A stretch of 64,000 bases of DNA from the NCBI RefSeq assembly GCF_015832195.1, contig NC_052046.1, forward strand, positions 30,222,911-30,286,910, in the 5' to 3' direction. How positions within the stretch are numbered: position 1 is the first letter of the stretch; each line of letters begins with the position of its first letter. Position numbers and translations under genes: made by a program. Below are positions 21,801-36,800 of the stretch, one piece after another. The notes beneath the pieces are model-generated. The model was not told where the DNA came from and searched no databases. It worked only from the letters and a program-made list of their open reading frames with translations. Origin of the DNA: Motacilla alba alba (Eukaryota > Chordata > Aves > Passeriformes > Motacillidae).

Positions 21801-24800
21801 GCTGCTATTCAGCATACTAGAAAAACCTGACAAAAAGTAAAATGTGGTACGGCCCATTGAAACTGAACAGCTGAGTCTCTTCTGCTTTGTTTGCTGGTAC
21901 AAATGCTCGTGTTTGTCCCTGTTGTTTTAAAGGCTTACGTTTCTCATACAGAGTTGTTATCTAATCAGACTGGCCTTCTGTGTCTCACCTCTTCCCACCA
22001 TTGATCATGCTGCCTTGCATAGGACAATGAAAAATGGGACATATGGAAGTGAGCATATTCTTCTGTGTAATCCTTAGTATTGGAGCACCTGCTCACACTG
22101 CTGCAGGGCACACCTGGATAGCTTTTGGTCAGTCAGGTGCCTGTACTAGTTAGAATGTTCTGTTTCCTCTTGCTGAAGCCCCGGTTGCAGCTCAGTCACA
22201 TATTTATTACAAAACCAGGGGTGCTTGTCTTGATTCACTGGAGTTAAACTGCTTGGATGATAGTCTAAAAACAGAAAAAATGGGGCCTTCATCATTTAGG
22301 ATCTTTGTGAAAATCAAATAAAACTATTCAGATTACAGATTTCAGCAAAGATGAGGAAAAAAGATGATGGAATGTTTGGCTGGGAAGCATTGCCAACCAT
22401 GGCATTTCTGTATCAAGAAAAATAGTTGTCACCTACTGGAAATAAGCTTAATTATATTTCTCTCTGTTTTTTAAGAGATGAAATTGGATTAATACCCTGC
22501 CCTGAAGCCAGATATAACCGGAGCCCTATTGTCCTGGTAGAAAACAAGCTTGGTGTGGAGAGCTGGTGTGTGAAGTTTCTTTTGCCATATGTCCACAATA
22601 AACTTCTCCTCTACAGACAGAGAAAACAATGGCTGAACAAGGATGGTAAGTTCTGAGTTGGAGAAGAGTATATTATGTGATCTTTAGTGCACATTTTTTA
22701 TTTATCGTAAAATCATTTAGTTTGGAAAAGAGCTTTAAGATCCGAGTCCAGCCATAAACCTGACACTGCCAAATCCAGCATTAAACTACGTTCTTAAGTG
22801 CTGTGTTTACATGTCTTCCAAAATACCTCTAGGGATGGTGACTCTACCACTTCCTGGACAGCGTGTTTCAATTTTGACAAAGCTTTCAATGGGGATATTT
22901 TTCCTCATATCCAACCTAAACTTCTCCTGGTGCAGCCTGAGACCATTTTCTCTCATCCTGTTGTTTGTTACCTGTGAAGAGAGACTGATGCTCGCCTGGC
23001 TACAGTCTCCTTTTATGTTTGGAGTTTTGGAGAAGAGTAAAGTTCTCCCAAGCCTGCTTTTCTCCAGGCTCAATGCTTTCAGCTCCCTCAGCTCCTCTTT
23101 GTAAGACCTGTGCCCCAGTTGCCCTTCTCTGCTGCTCGCTGCAGCACCTTGATGTTTCGGTGAGTACATGGAGATGGTCACTGATGAGATCCTGCTGGCC
23201 CCACCATTGTGATCCAAGCCAGGATGCCCTTGGCCTTCTTGACCACCTTGGGACGTTGCTGGCTCATGTTCAGCTGGTTCTGGCCAGCCCCCCTGGGTCC
23301 TTTTCCACCAAGCATCTTTCCCGCAAGCCTGGGTATTGCATGGTGTTGTTGTGACCCTGGGGCAGGAGCAGTCAGAACCTCATACAAGTGGCCTTGGCTC
23401 ATTGGTCCAGCTTGTCCAGATCCCCCTGCAGACCCTTCCTACCCTCCAGGAGATCGCTCCCACCCACAGTGGTGTAATCCCCAAACTGACAGAGGATGCA
23501 TACAATGGCCTTGTCTGGGTCATTTACCCTTCCTAATGCCAGCTTAACCTGTTGTGGTAAAAATGGTGGTTACTGAGAGGAGCAGGCTTTGGATTGTGCA
23601 TCTTAACTTAAACGAGTTTATTTTCATTTGAAAATAAAATTTCTTTCTCTCTTACCCAAACTGGAAAGGTTAGAGACAGACAACTTCAGTGAGTTATTTG
23701 AGGAAGTGATGTTAGTTGATACAGAAGGAATTTTCTCCTGTTTTCCTGAGTTAAAAGGAAAACATGGTGATGTGTATATCTACTGTAAGAAATAAATGCA
23801 GTGTGTTTCAGATGCTGAGGTACTAGAAATCATTAGTCCCTACAGCTTGGTAATTGTAAAGTTTTATTTCCTTTCTCATCTCTTTGTTTTGTTTTGGTTT
23901 TTAGTTTAACTTGCATGAAAAATTCTTTTGTATATATTCTTTAAAAAATTTCAAAATAAAGAATTTTGAACAGGTGTGACATAGGAGGTACTTGACTGCT
24001 TGTAAGGTGTCCTGATCAGAGTAAGAATGAAAAAGAATAACTAGTTTATGAAACAAGTTTTTTATTGTTGCAGTACCTTCTAAGTAGCAGTTGGAATAAA
24101 GAATGTTCTTACGCTGTCTTATGCTGGTTTTCTTAGTGTCTTATTTCTGGTGTGGGTTTGTTTTTTTTTTTGAGACTTCTTTCTACTATCTTTTACCTGC
24201 TATGGTGTTTTTCATATCCCTCAGAAAGTGGGATATCTCTTCTGTTGAAGAGCATTATCTCACATGCAGCTGGGTTTCAGTGTTGGATTGTTACCATATT
24301 GTAATTTTTTCTTCTGTTTACTTGTAACTAACCTGTTCATAAAGCACCAGCTGTGTCCATTTTGTTTCAACATATGTGGGATTGTCTTCCCCTTCTGAAG
24401 CATACCGAACAGCCACCATTCATTGAGTTGTGTTGATTGCAGCTGTAGCAAAGGCATCTCCCTGGCTGTTTTATGAAGTAGAGAGTTAAAGAATTATGTT
24501 TTAAATAGGGGGATTTTAGCATACATCTGGTGCAGACTCTAGCATCTAGTCATAGCTAGCATGGTGTACTACTTGGTGTTATTGCTAGGTAAGTTTTTGG
24601 AGTAGGTCTGTGCAGATCAGGAGATCATGTGTGGCCAGTAGCATTTCTCCTTTGATATCTAGTTTTCTTTAGTGTTTTATTGCTGTATTCTGTTTCACTT
24701 TAAGTGGATGAAGCCAGCTGTGCACTGATGCTCATTAAAATGTAGCGTATGGCACAGTCAGGTAGTGTTGGTTGGGTCTGTAAATGTCCGCTTGAGCTTC

Positions 24801-27800
24801 TTTTGCCTTTGAAGATGATACAGAGAAAGATCAAGGTCTTTAGTGGATCTTGGAGTGGGGGCATTCTTAAGGCAGAGAGTGTTGCCTGCTTTTGTCTGCC
24901 TGATGGTGGGGTCTAGATTTGCTAAACACGCTTTGATTTGTTATTACAAATGTATGGATGTATAATGCAAGCATTTTGGAAAGAGCAGTATGAAATGGCA
25001 GGCAAGGCAGATCGTGACAAGGAGGAACCCATTTTCCTGGCAACACAGAGTCTTCCAGTGCTAGCTGTACACCTCGAGTGATGTTAGAGTAACAGTGCAC
25101 TGGCTTGATCCTTAGAATTAATTACCCTTCAAAAGAGTAGCTTAAAGAAGTTGAAGTGTTTTTATGTGTTACTGGATGTGACTGACCCATTAATTGTGTT
25201 TTATTTTTGTCTAAGAGATCGTTTGTGTGTGTTTGTGTCATTGTGTTTCCCACATTGCTCCTAGAGGGTTAGTGACATGTCATTATGTAGACTTTATAAA
25301 TTTTATATTGCCCTTTTTTAAAAAAATTTTACATTATTTATTTTCTTGAATTTTTTTCTCACTACAGACATCTTTAAAATACTCTTCCTGGGGGATGTGT
25401 ATTGCTAACATAAGTGACTTCCATTTCTTCTTGGTCTTTGTGGTTTATGGTTGGACCTATTAAGACCAGGATGGTTTTGATCACTGCCACCAACTAGCTG
25501 CCGATTTATTCAGTTCTCATAGAAAGTGATGATTGTGACATTCCAAATTTGAAATTTGTAATGCAGATGATTGCAAAATTCAATAAACTGAGCTTTAATA
25601 CCGGGAATATAATTAATGTTGACTAACAAATAACTAAATACAAACTTTAGCATTTAAAGAGTTGAACCTATTAGCACAGGCAACCTTAGCAACGCCAGTG
25701 GTTCTCATTGTAGTGCTTTTGGAGGTCTGAGGTAGGAGTTTGTGATGTATATTGTTATTACGCTACTGATCTTCAGCAGGGAGACTTCATTTTGGTCTCA
25801 AGTGTTATTACAAAGTGTTACTGTAATGGCTAAACATTGAAATTTCCACACAGAGAAAAACTTCTTGTTTCAAGCCAAACTATAAGCATGGAGATCTATG
25901 TCTCGTTTTTGGATGACTGAAGACAGCTGGTAGCCATTACCTGTGTGCTGCCACCCTGCTCCAGTCACACCAGTGCAGGTGTTTTGTTATGATGCTGTTA
26001 AACCTGCCGATGGCATGGTGTTTGCATGCCTCTGCTTCCCTCACAGGCAAAGGGAACAACCTTCATGCACAACCCTTCCTCTCAAAATGCAGCTCAGAAA
26101 ACTTCGTCAGTGAATACTGCAGTAGCATGCATTTTAAAGAAAGCCCTCTTGGCTTTCTTTTGAAAATGAAACTCAAATCTGTTTTGTCCCTTCATTGACA
26201 AAAGCCAGTTTCAAATGTGTAAGAAGAGGCGATCTACAGTATTTTCATGTCTGCTGAGGTTTTCTGTAACCACTGTAAAACACAGTCAGGTCCTTCATGT
26301 TAAAACCCTGTTTGTAAGGGAATTTAGTATGTTTTATCATAATGGAAATTTTTTCACATTTGATAAAAGGTTTGAGCAGAAAGTGAACTGCAGTGGTGGA
26401 GAGAATTAAGGCGGAAGTCTTTCCTAGGTGGGTTTAGAGACTCATCTCGAAGATGTCATAAGTATGTATATTCTGTCAAGAGATGTTATGGTTTTCTCTT
26501 AAGTATTCTCAAGGATTTTGCTCCAAATTGCTTTTGTAGATGAAAATGCATGCCTGGAATTTGTCACGGTAGTTGTTTTCTTTTGCATCTAGTAAAGAAA
26601 TAGATTTGTTTATTACTTCTTCGGAACTCAATTGTATATTCTGTTGGAGCTGTTGTAAGCGGTGATTGCAGATGTAGTCTCTACTCACCTCTTCTGTTTT
26701 GCGTCACTGTAAGCCATTTAAAATAGAACAGAGGAGAACAACAGGGTGCTGGTTCAAGTGTCTGCTTTCAGATGTGGTGTCTGGTATTTTTTTTTGACAG
26801 GATCCTGGAAGAAGGAGGTGCTTTATAGTCATTCATTGATAGGTTAGTGACACAGATGTTTAAGTTTTAGTTTCTTGTGATTACTTGGAATCCAGAATCA
26901 TGACTGCTCCCCCTTGCTATTATCTGAGTTTAGAAATCTAAATTTTACAATATGTTTTTATCCTTTCTCCAAATTTTTTTTAAATTTATGCATGCATACT
27001 ATTTATGTTATGTCAAGACGGTTTTCTGAAATTTTTACAAACTACTCAGAGAATAGCTAAAAAACTGGATACAGCCATATTTAAAGGTGTGCTGAAACGA
27101 TATTGTTTTATTTGTCCTTTTGCAGTTAGGGAGACTGTAATATGCAAAAGGACGTGTTCAATGTGAGCACCTATAATGCAACAGTTTGCCTGAAATGTAT
27201 CTAGTAGAAAGTAATTTTAAATTGTAAATAAAAGATGTTGGGTTTTGTTACTGACATGGGAGAATACTTGGCAAGTACTATCATTGTATGCCAAATCTGC
27301 CATAAGACTTTCTAATAAAAAGAGGCTCAGAGGTTAATAAATTGGGCCATTTTTCTATTGAAAAATGGCTTAGAGTTTACTAAATTGTGTCATTTCACAT
27401 CTCTGACTCAGAATCCACACTTCATAAATATTCATCTGTTACTTACATCAAAGAATATTGACATGAAAGAACTGGGTACTAGTTGGAGATTTTCCTTTTA
27501 TCTGCATCTTTCCTTTGATAATATTCAGGATGAAGTAAACCTCTGTGATGGGAAAATGGACAAAATGCAAACAAATTCTGTTTAGGTTGGACTTGGGTGC
27601 TGTTACAGACCTTTGAGATTACCAGAATGGTCATATTAACTGGAAATCATGACTAAACAAGCTGTGTTGTTCTAAGTAGACTTTGAAAGGGTTTTCTGAG
27701 AAGTATTCAAAGAACTGAAATAGGCTATAATAAACTGTTGCTTGATGTGCATATAACATGTGCAGTGGTAAGTACCTAATAATTGCCGAAACTATTGTTG

Positions 27801-30800
27801 CAGGTAAAATGGAAAATGTACATAAAACAATCACAGCTCACAATTTTAACTGTACCTCCTTATAAAAATTATGTTTTTGTAAATGTTCAAAACTGATTTC
27901 TGGATGTAAAATTGAAACAGTAGCCACAAAACACTTAGCAGATGTTTAATTTTATGTATGTTTGATTTTGTGTATGTGAGTATTACGTGGTTATTTGAAT
28001 TGGGATAGTCAGCTGCATAAAATTAAATGGGTGTTGAAATACTTTGCTGGTTCAGGAATTGGGTAAACCAAGGAATAATATTTGTACATTCAGGCAGCAA
28101 ATTAGAAAGAAGCTTTGTGCGTATGAAAAATATTTATTCCTTGGCAGCAAAGAGAGGTTTAACTTGTGAAAATAGAAAGTTCATTCCTTGAGACACTTTT
28201 CAAAACATTACAGCTTAGTGCAAAGTCAACAATACACCAAAGAACTCCGCACCACGCCCCTCCATCACCCCTTGCATTATGTGGCTTAGCATTTTCCTCA
28301 TAAGGAAGAGCATAATGGAAAACACAAAATTTCTTTGCTGGACATAAATGATCAATCAGACACACGGTAATATATGAAGGTATTTCACTTTTAGACCTAC
28401 TTAAGTATTGACTCTTGTTTCAAAGATACCTGAAGCCAAGTCCCTTTATGTTTTGAATTAATTTATGTGTTGTTACTGTGGAATTTCTTAACAGTTCATT
28501 TTGCAGTCATATTGACTGCACTAACCAGTTATCTGTTTCCATGGGATACCATCCTTTTCTTTTTCCTTCAAGGAATGAATTACCTCTTATTTGCTGGAAA
28601 TCACCTGAAGTATGGTCTAATTAGTATGTTAAATTCAGGGTGATTGGGAGAGAATCTAGCCAAATTTAATTTACAGTAAAAAGTTGTGTAGTCACATTAA
28701 TTTTTTATTATATAGTTCAAAATAAGTGTAATACATAAATCTACAGTATGCAGTGCTTAAATGCAGGGATGCAAGCAAATGTTTTGGTTTTTGCTTTGGG
28801 TTTTTTATAGAATTAGTCTTAAAACTTCAGTCTGAGGTCCTTCACAATGTATTTAAAGTGTTTTCTGTACAGTTTAATAGGGAGCACTTTTGTAATCCTC
28901 ATTCATAGCTGTGGTGTTTCATTTTTAGCTACAGTTATTTTTTACAGTGTATGTATTTTTTGTAACAGTATGATATATGGCAGCCATCTGCAGCTCAGAC
29001 TTGTTCTAAAATAGTAGGGTATATTTTTACTTTCTGTAGTATTTAAAACTCTTTGGATTTTCTTTGAAGAATTCACTGCTTCTCATATATAGTGTGTGTG
29101 GTTTAAATCACTGGATACTCAAGGATTTTAAATTATGATTTTTCCTTGCTCAGGACATACTCAGTTCATTATTTTAAATAATGAAAAGGGAGGACAGGGC
29201 AGATCTTGCTCCCTCTCAAATTAACTATTGATTAATTAATGCTTTCTCGTTTCTGGAATAAGAGCAATATTTTACAGAGGTACAGCTGCTCATAGCAGAA
29301 AGACTTTGAGGAATGAGAGGGAGTAAGGGACTGCAGAGAGATCAGTGCTGTGTGCAAATCCTTGCTAATCTTAATGTCTCTTGTTCCATCATTTTAGAGC
29401 TGATAGATATCACGTGTACCCTGCTACTGCTGAACCCCGACTTTACCACTGCTTGGAATGTGAGGTATGTTGCACTCAAAATGCCAACAAAAGACTCAGG
29501 CCTTACATGAGTCAGCTGAAAGCTTTATTTCAGGTGGTTATTAGTGACACAGCAAGAGCTTGTCAACCAAAAAGTGCTGAAGAAATGTTAAAAATCTCTT
29601 CTTTCCTATATGTTGCAGTTAGTTTGAGACTGCCCTTTTTTGCTTTTTGTTGGGTTGGTTTGTTTGTTTGGAGGTTTTTGTTTGGTTGGGTCTTTTGTTG
29701 TTTTTTGTTTGGTTGTTTTTTATTTGTTTTATTTGAAGGCTGATGATTACAGTGCTGCATATGAAGGCATGTTTGCACCACATTTTCAGGGTGTATAAGG
29801 CCCACTGAACTACCGTTCCTCTTTCCTCCTGCAGTTAATGCGGATAGTGCTCAGCTGATGTCTGCTGTGTGTATTCACTGTTCTCATTTTTACCTCTCTT
29901 TGAGTTCTGTTGAGATTCCAGCTCAGTCGGCTGCCACTACCAGTGCAGGCTATCAAAGTTCAGTAGATACACTGCAAGAGAGGGGGAAAAGGTGTCTACC
30001 CTTTATTTCAAACACATTTCCCCCCTCCCCTCTGCTTTCTTGTACCTTTTGGGTTTAGCCTAGCTTCATCATTGGTCAACCTTCAGAACTTGTCCAGGAG
30101 TCATAATGGAGGAGGAGCAGGAATTTGCCTCCTTGATCTTCAGGAGGTGCAGAAACAACAGTTCCTTACAATTTTGTAATCTTACAGCTGTTTTGTAAAT
30201 TTCAGAGTTGGAGGAATATTCTCTTTCTGCTGCCAAGGCAAGACTGGAGACAGTCTATAAAAGCTATAATTTCAAGAGGGCTGGAAGGCTGACAAAACTA
30301 TGATAGTCTCTAGGAGTGCATTAATGGAAAACAGGACTTCTGTAGTTATGGTGCACTTTTGCAGGTGGTGCATTAACAAAATGACCTAGAAAGATGATGG
30401 CTGCGTCTAGTTGTCAGCCCTAGTTATGACAAATTCAGCTTTTTCTTTTTTCTTCTTTCACTGCTGATATAGTTCTGAAGGATTCTGATACGTTCTGTAT
30501 CTATCTATCTCTCAGGTCTAAAAAAGGGGGATGAATGTGATAGCAAAGGGTTTAGTGTCATGAAAATGTATAAGCTGAGTAGCTTTGAGGTGTTAAAATG
30601 GAATTAGGAGCTTGTATAAGTACTAGAGCTGCTACAGTAATCTCATTTTATGGTACTTATAATTGATCTTTGGTTTATGTTTTGTGGAATTTTTTTTATT
30701 GCACATGCATTCATCCTTATCAGTCAGACTTTTTTGTGCCTGACAGCTGAAAGAGTTAGCTTTTATGTGCATGAGGAGAGTAGTTCAAAGTTGTAAGTTG

Positions 30801-33800
30801 GAATTAAAAATGCTGAGGAATATGGATGTGGATTGTTTTCTCTTTTACGATGTTTGTGATTTACTAAAACATATAAATTACTACCGAAGTGGGCCTTACT
30901 CCCCAAATTGTTGACTAGTGATCTACCAGTCTGTCTTTGAAGGTCTGTTTAGCATCCAGAGAGATCTTGTTAGACAAGCCAGTCAGTATCTGTGGAGGTT
31001 TCCAGCGAGCCCATTCTAGCAAAGGAACTGCTTTGCTGAATCTGACCCCTCATTGTTCTAGGCTTCTGCTGGGAGTTTGCTCTTTTGAAGGGTAGGCACT
31101 TTAGTTATGTTGGCATATATTTCAGCTTCTCTTTGAAATTACAGATCAAACTAGCCAGATGTATGGCACAATAAGTCACAGAGTAGAGGACTGACTGTGT
31201 TGTATACAGATGCTGGTGATAAATCCTTATCCTGAGGTAGTCCGAGCTAAGAACTAACTGTATGAGACTTGCACTCCGCTTGCAGAACATGATGGATCTG
31301 TTGTGGGATGATTGGTTTCTTGTTGCTCAGACAATGTTTGTCATGCCAGGTTTATCTTGCATTCTCCATACGCTAATTCACTGTTTTATTTTGAGGGGAA
31401 AAAAAAGCATTATAGACTCTTAAGTAGCCTAAAAAAATAAAAAGTGTTCTAGTTGTTTACTGATTAGCAGCCCTGCACACAGTGTGTGCATGTAATTTAT
31501 TGACATTTTCATTGTAGGCTGGGGTAATCTCTTTTTCATATGTAGAATTCTACTGAAAGCTTCAGAGATACTGGTTGTCTCAGTAGCACTGAACTTGAAG
31601 ATACAGGAAGAGAGAGAAAAGGAAATCCCTCTGTAGGAAAGGACACAGAACTTGGCAGAGCCATGTCAGAAGACTTGAATGGTGTTGTGGAAGACAAGCA
31701 GGCATTTCAGCTCAGCTGACAATCATAGAAAGTCTTATCTGATTAATGAAGCATAGGAGAACACAGAACTTTAGACATGTTATCTAGGCCAATTAGGACT
31801 AGATGGTCTGCCTTGACTTTGTAGCTATTCTGAACAGTTGTAATGTGCCTACTACATACGTTTGTTGTTTATTTATTTATTTAAATTAGAAGTGACTGGA
31901 AAGTTACAGAATAGCAGAGACTATAATCTCCCCTGAGACCCTGAGCAAGAGGTAATTGCATGGCAGAGAAAGACTTGGTAAAGAGTAGATGTGTCACTTC
32001 CTAGGAACTGAGAAAGCTCTGTTATACTGAATGGCATAAGAGATTTCTCCAGTTGTTAATCCTAAATTCAGTTCGCTTGTGTTTTTAGAAGTTGAAAAGC
32101 CTTGCAAGTTAAAATGACCAAAATTTTTATGGAAGTGATTGTAAAGCAATTTTTATAAATGCCTTTGTACTTCCTGTTATACTTCTGGCAGGTACAATTG
32201 ATGAAAAGACATTAGGTAACAAGATGCTCTGAACAGTCACATTTTGCTTTCAGATATAAAGGCAAGTAAAAGTTAGCAAAAGGCAAGTAAAAATGATTCC
32301 AGATTATCTTTTATGGGAGCTGTAATCCTTAAGGCTTTAACATTATCTATGATCCACATGGCAAGAAAGTAAGCTAGAAATTATATATCCCAAGTTGGAT
32401 GTTAGCTGAAAGAGCTCAGAAGGGATTTATGTGGTAGTGTATGATACTTCAGTCATACTAGTGCTTGCAGTCCTATGTGAATGGGAGAATCTCTCATTTG
32501 AAAATCATTACTGCTAAAAACAGCTTTTCTACTACAGCAGTGAAGGTGGATCTTGTCTGTATTGTTCCTCAGCTTCACAAAAGAGGAAGTTTAAGACTGT
32601 GTAAGTGTGAGGCTGTTTACTTAGAGTCGATGTTTCAATATAGAAAGAATACTTTCTTCACTGAAAGTTTAGGTTTTGGGAGATAGGTGGCCTGGTAACC
32701 TAAATCTTTGTTAAATATGTACATGCATTTGTTTAAGTATCAGACTGATCTAAGCTGTATTTTCATTGTGTGTGTGTGGTAAGTAATTTTTACCAAAATG
32801 TCACCTTTGCATTGCAGTAATGAGGCAGTTGTTCCACCTGCTTCAGTGCTGACCCTGAATGTTTCTTTTGTCTGCTTTCCAAATTTGAGTGCATTGGAAC
32901 AGAATGGTCTGGTCAGTCTGCCACTTCTGGTCGGTATATCTGAACTGTTTAAAACCATCTAAAGGCATCCAATCTGAAGCATGCTGGAACTTGGTTGAGA
33001 TAAAAACAGGCGCCTCAGTAGCTATCAGAAGCAAAACTTCCATAAGGACTTATACATTCCCCACTCTGTTTCAATTTTAAATAATATTTGCTCACTGTTA
33101 GTGTTGCAACAATTTGCTTCTGTCTGTGGTTATAAGTTTCAATTACAGCAACACAAAGCCAAATTACCAGATGGAGTCAGTTTCCTACTAAAAATTACCA
33201 ACTCAGACAGAAAATATGTACTCTCAGAAAGGAAATACCTCAATTTGTTTGTGAGACTCAGGCCATAACTTTAGGACAACATTATATTTTCTGTGTCAGA
33301 CTACAGAGGAGTTTTGCCTTCTTATTTGATAGCAGATATTTCCAGAATATATCTCCTCCTCTCCCACTGGGGTCTTTTTGTCAGAGAGTTGATCATCTGC
33401 TCCTCACTTACTAGTGCCATGCCTATCATTATGATGAATCAGAAATTATTAGAAAAGCCAAAACCCAAACCCATGCCAAAAGTGCTTCTGCTTCTTGCAT
33501 TCTCCATTTTCAGTTGTGACTTCTGCAGGCTCTGGGAAATGTGTGTTTTCTTTCTGCAGATTGTAACTTTGGAACTTAGTGTATCTTTACTTCAAAGCTG
33601 CTACCTACTAGATTGGAGAATAGGGTACGAAGACTAATGCCCTTGGAGTAACCAGTGATGGGGTGATGTCTACAAACATGCTTAGGACAGGCAGTAAGAG
33701 TTATAAAGAGCTAGAAAGAAGAGGATGAGGGTAGGGAATTCTGTGCAAAGAAGGTGAGAAGGCCAAGTACACATTTTCATTTTGCTCTGTCTGTGGGAGG

Positions 33801-36800
33801 GTAAGAGTTGTGTTGGATGAACATTAAGTTTTGTCAGGGCAAATTTTCAAATTTTTTTAACCAAAGTTTATTTTACATTTAAGTAAACGGAGCAATTGCA
33901 GCATTTTTGTTAAGTTTGCGAAACATGCTACACACAGAATATTTTCCTTTTTCTTATGAATTTAGGGAACCTTGACACTGTATCTTGAGCAGTATTTAAA
34001 AACTAAAAGTGTGGAGGAGTGCTGTGTATAAGAGTATTTCCAGATGTGCACATGATCTAAGGGCTTAATTTCAAGAAGGGATGTTTGTTCATATATGTAA
34101 CCCTGCAGGTAGTTGACTCAGTAATTTCTTGGTAGGTTTGAGAACTAACGGATTGTATGTGTTCAGATTAAGTTCTTTGTGCACATATGTGTAATACATA
34201 TGTATGTGTAGCACATATGTATTTATAGTAAAATGGATTAATGCACTAAAGGGTCTTTAAAGTCTTGTAATTTGACTGTGAAGATCTGTTATGATTCAAA
34301 GGAAATGCCATGCAATTTGTTATTGGGATTTGTGTTCTGTTTTCAGGTTACTACTTTTATTCACACAGATTTATTTTATCTTTTGTAGGAAAGAATTAAT
34401 ACTGTCTGGCACTTTAAATCCACTTAAAGATTTGCATCTTGGAAAACTGGCGTTAACCAAGTTTCCAAAGAGTCCAGAAACATGGATTCATAGGTTGGTT
34501 TCCTTTGCCTTCTATTGACTCCTGAAACAATTTTCCTACGTTTTTTTTATTTCCTGTTCTTAGGTTAAGGAGAGTCATAGATACAGGAGGACAACTAGAA
34601 ATATATCAGATTCTTTGAACCAGTCATTGCAGAATGCTTTTGAAGCTACCTGTCTATATTATACACTTAGAACTGAAATCAAATGCATCTTTTCTGATAC
34701 ACACTTTTTAAGTAAACTTCAGAGGGGGGATGAATTTCCTTAGAGGTTTACCATGTCTTGCAGCACCTAAAATTGTCAATCTGAAAATTCTGATTCCATC
34801 AATTGTAACTATTTGAGCACTGTAGGTTTCTCCTCTCTCTCAGATTTACTACTGTATTGTTTGTCTACATTTCAGAAAGTGAAGATTCTGTTAAAGCAAA
34901 CCTTTGTAAATAAAGCTGGGTTCTTTTTCATTTCAATACTGGTCTTTTTGGTTCGGTGAATTTATTTTATGATTTCTAACTTAAACTAAATCATTCAGTC
35001 ACGTCTACTGGACATTAAAATAACAGATCACATGTTTGGAAAACTTAACTCCAGAGTTGCTCAAGTTCACAAAGCTAACCATCTCAGTCATGACTGACCA
35101 TAAAATGCCTGTAGCAGAGCCAAGTGAAGCATAGATCCATTGCTCAACTTTAAAACAAAACAAAACAAAAAACCAACAAAAAGCTTTGTATGCATGTAAT
35201 CTTTTTCATGATAGAAATAAAAACCTAGGTCAACCTTTTATAGATAGCCCTAAAGAGATTTAAAAGTATCACATTAGGAAGCAGTTTTCAGTGTTTGTGT
35301 TTAACATGTCCAGCATTACGGCAGCTGTGAAGTTGATGCTGCATTAGGGACTTCATACTCTATAAAGAACATAAAACTTACTGACTACATGAAAACTTTT
35401 GGAAGTGGAAGTTGTTGGTAAACTCTTGTTTGTCAGTGCGTGCATGAGCTTAAAGGTCTCAAGGTAAACCTAGTAAGCAATGCCTGGAATATTCCAAGGT
35501 ATTTCATTGATACAGCAACAGCAATGAATTTCTGCAGCATTGATTTTTAATTTTGATGTTCAACTTCTTTTCATCATCCTCATACTACTGACTTGTGCTG
35601 CTTGATGGCTTTGAAGCAAAAGTATATAGTTATAATGGGAAAAAGTCTTGCAGTTTGTCATAGTTTACCTTTTCTACATGGTAGCTAACACCAGAAAAAT
35701 AGGATTTTTTTTGAGAATTAGTACTTCTGAACCTGGTGCCATCCATATCATCATGATGATCAATATGTTTTTATCAAATAAGTCAGAATGTTAGGTTCTT
35801 TATATTTATTTACATTTTAAAAATAATAAAAAATTCTAACTATAATTTCCATACAAACGTAAATTAGGAGTATTTTGATAGTGTCATAATTTGATTTTCT
35901 TTCTCATACTTACCTCTGTCAGAAAAGTGTATTTGAAGGTGATTGCACAAATGTTTGGCTTGGATTTGGATTTGCTGACCATGATTGATACATGTTAGAA
36001 AATAAGATTTGCGAAAATACTTCTCTGTGTCAACATAATTATTAATTTTGGGTTTCCTGTTCCCCCGTGGTATTAAATCTCAGACAGAAGATGCAAAAAC
36101 CTGTAATGGAGCTATGAATAAAATTCAGTAAAACATAACCAAATCATTTTTTCTTATGCACGGGAGACACACTTACTGAAGATGTCAAATACCTGTCATT
36201 CATTTTGTCAGATGACCTCCTGCTTTATATTTTGGGTGTTCAGATATATCTTATGCATATACAGCCAGTGTATCTATTGATTGTGCAGTTGTCACTTAAC
36301 AGTTCTTCGTTTGTTTGTTGTCATTCCGGGAATTGTAAGAGCAATAGTAACATGCAAATAATTTGGAGTAAAAAAACGCAGGAAATTTTGCATAAAAACC
36401 AAATAATACCACGCTATTCAACAGGTTCCAGAAATATATTTTAAATCTTCTGAGGTTGTGATTGCACTGTCTAGAAAGTAGCTCTAATTTAATTTTGAGT
36501 TTTTTGATGCTGTAGCCACAGAGACCGTAAAGTCTGTATTTTTTCACTCTCTCCTGCGTGTGTAATTTTTCAGATTTCCTTGCCTTATAAAGCATGCTTG
36601 TTTTATGAAACTGAAATAATTACAGAATTGAAATAATTTGTCTTTATGGTTTTCCTTAGATGTTGATGTTAATGAAATAATACATATCTTTCGTTAAAAA
36701 AATGACATGCTCATTGAGTTTTTTGCCTAGACTGTTTTTGAATTTTCCATTTCTTGCGTAGATGTGGACTGAAATAAAAAAATACAAAAGGTGATGATTG

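Noticed and set aside
22807..23547. Open frames of 97-136 residues on both strands
   Set aside because: They lie within the antisense CR1 in PTAR1 intron 2.
31793..31840. Possible CR1 3' end in intron 3 (GGACTAGATGGTCTGCCTTG)
   Set aside because: Only one short CR1-like segment without the rest of the tail. Too weak to annotate as its own feature.
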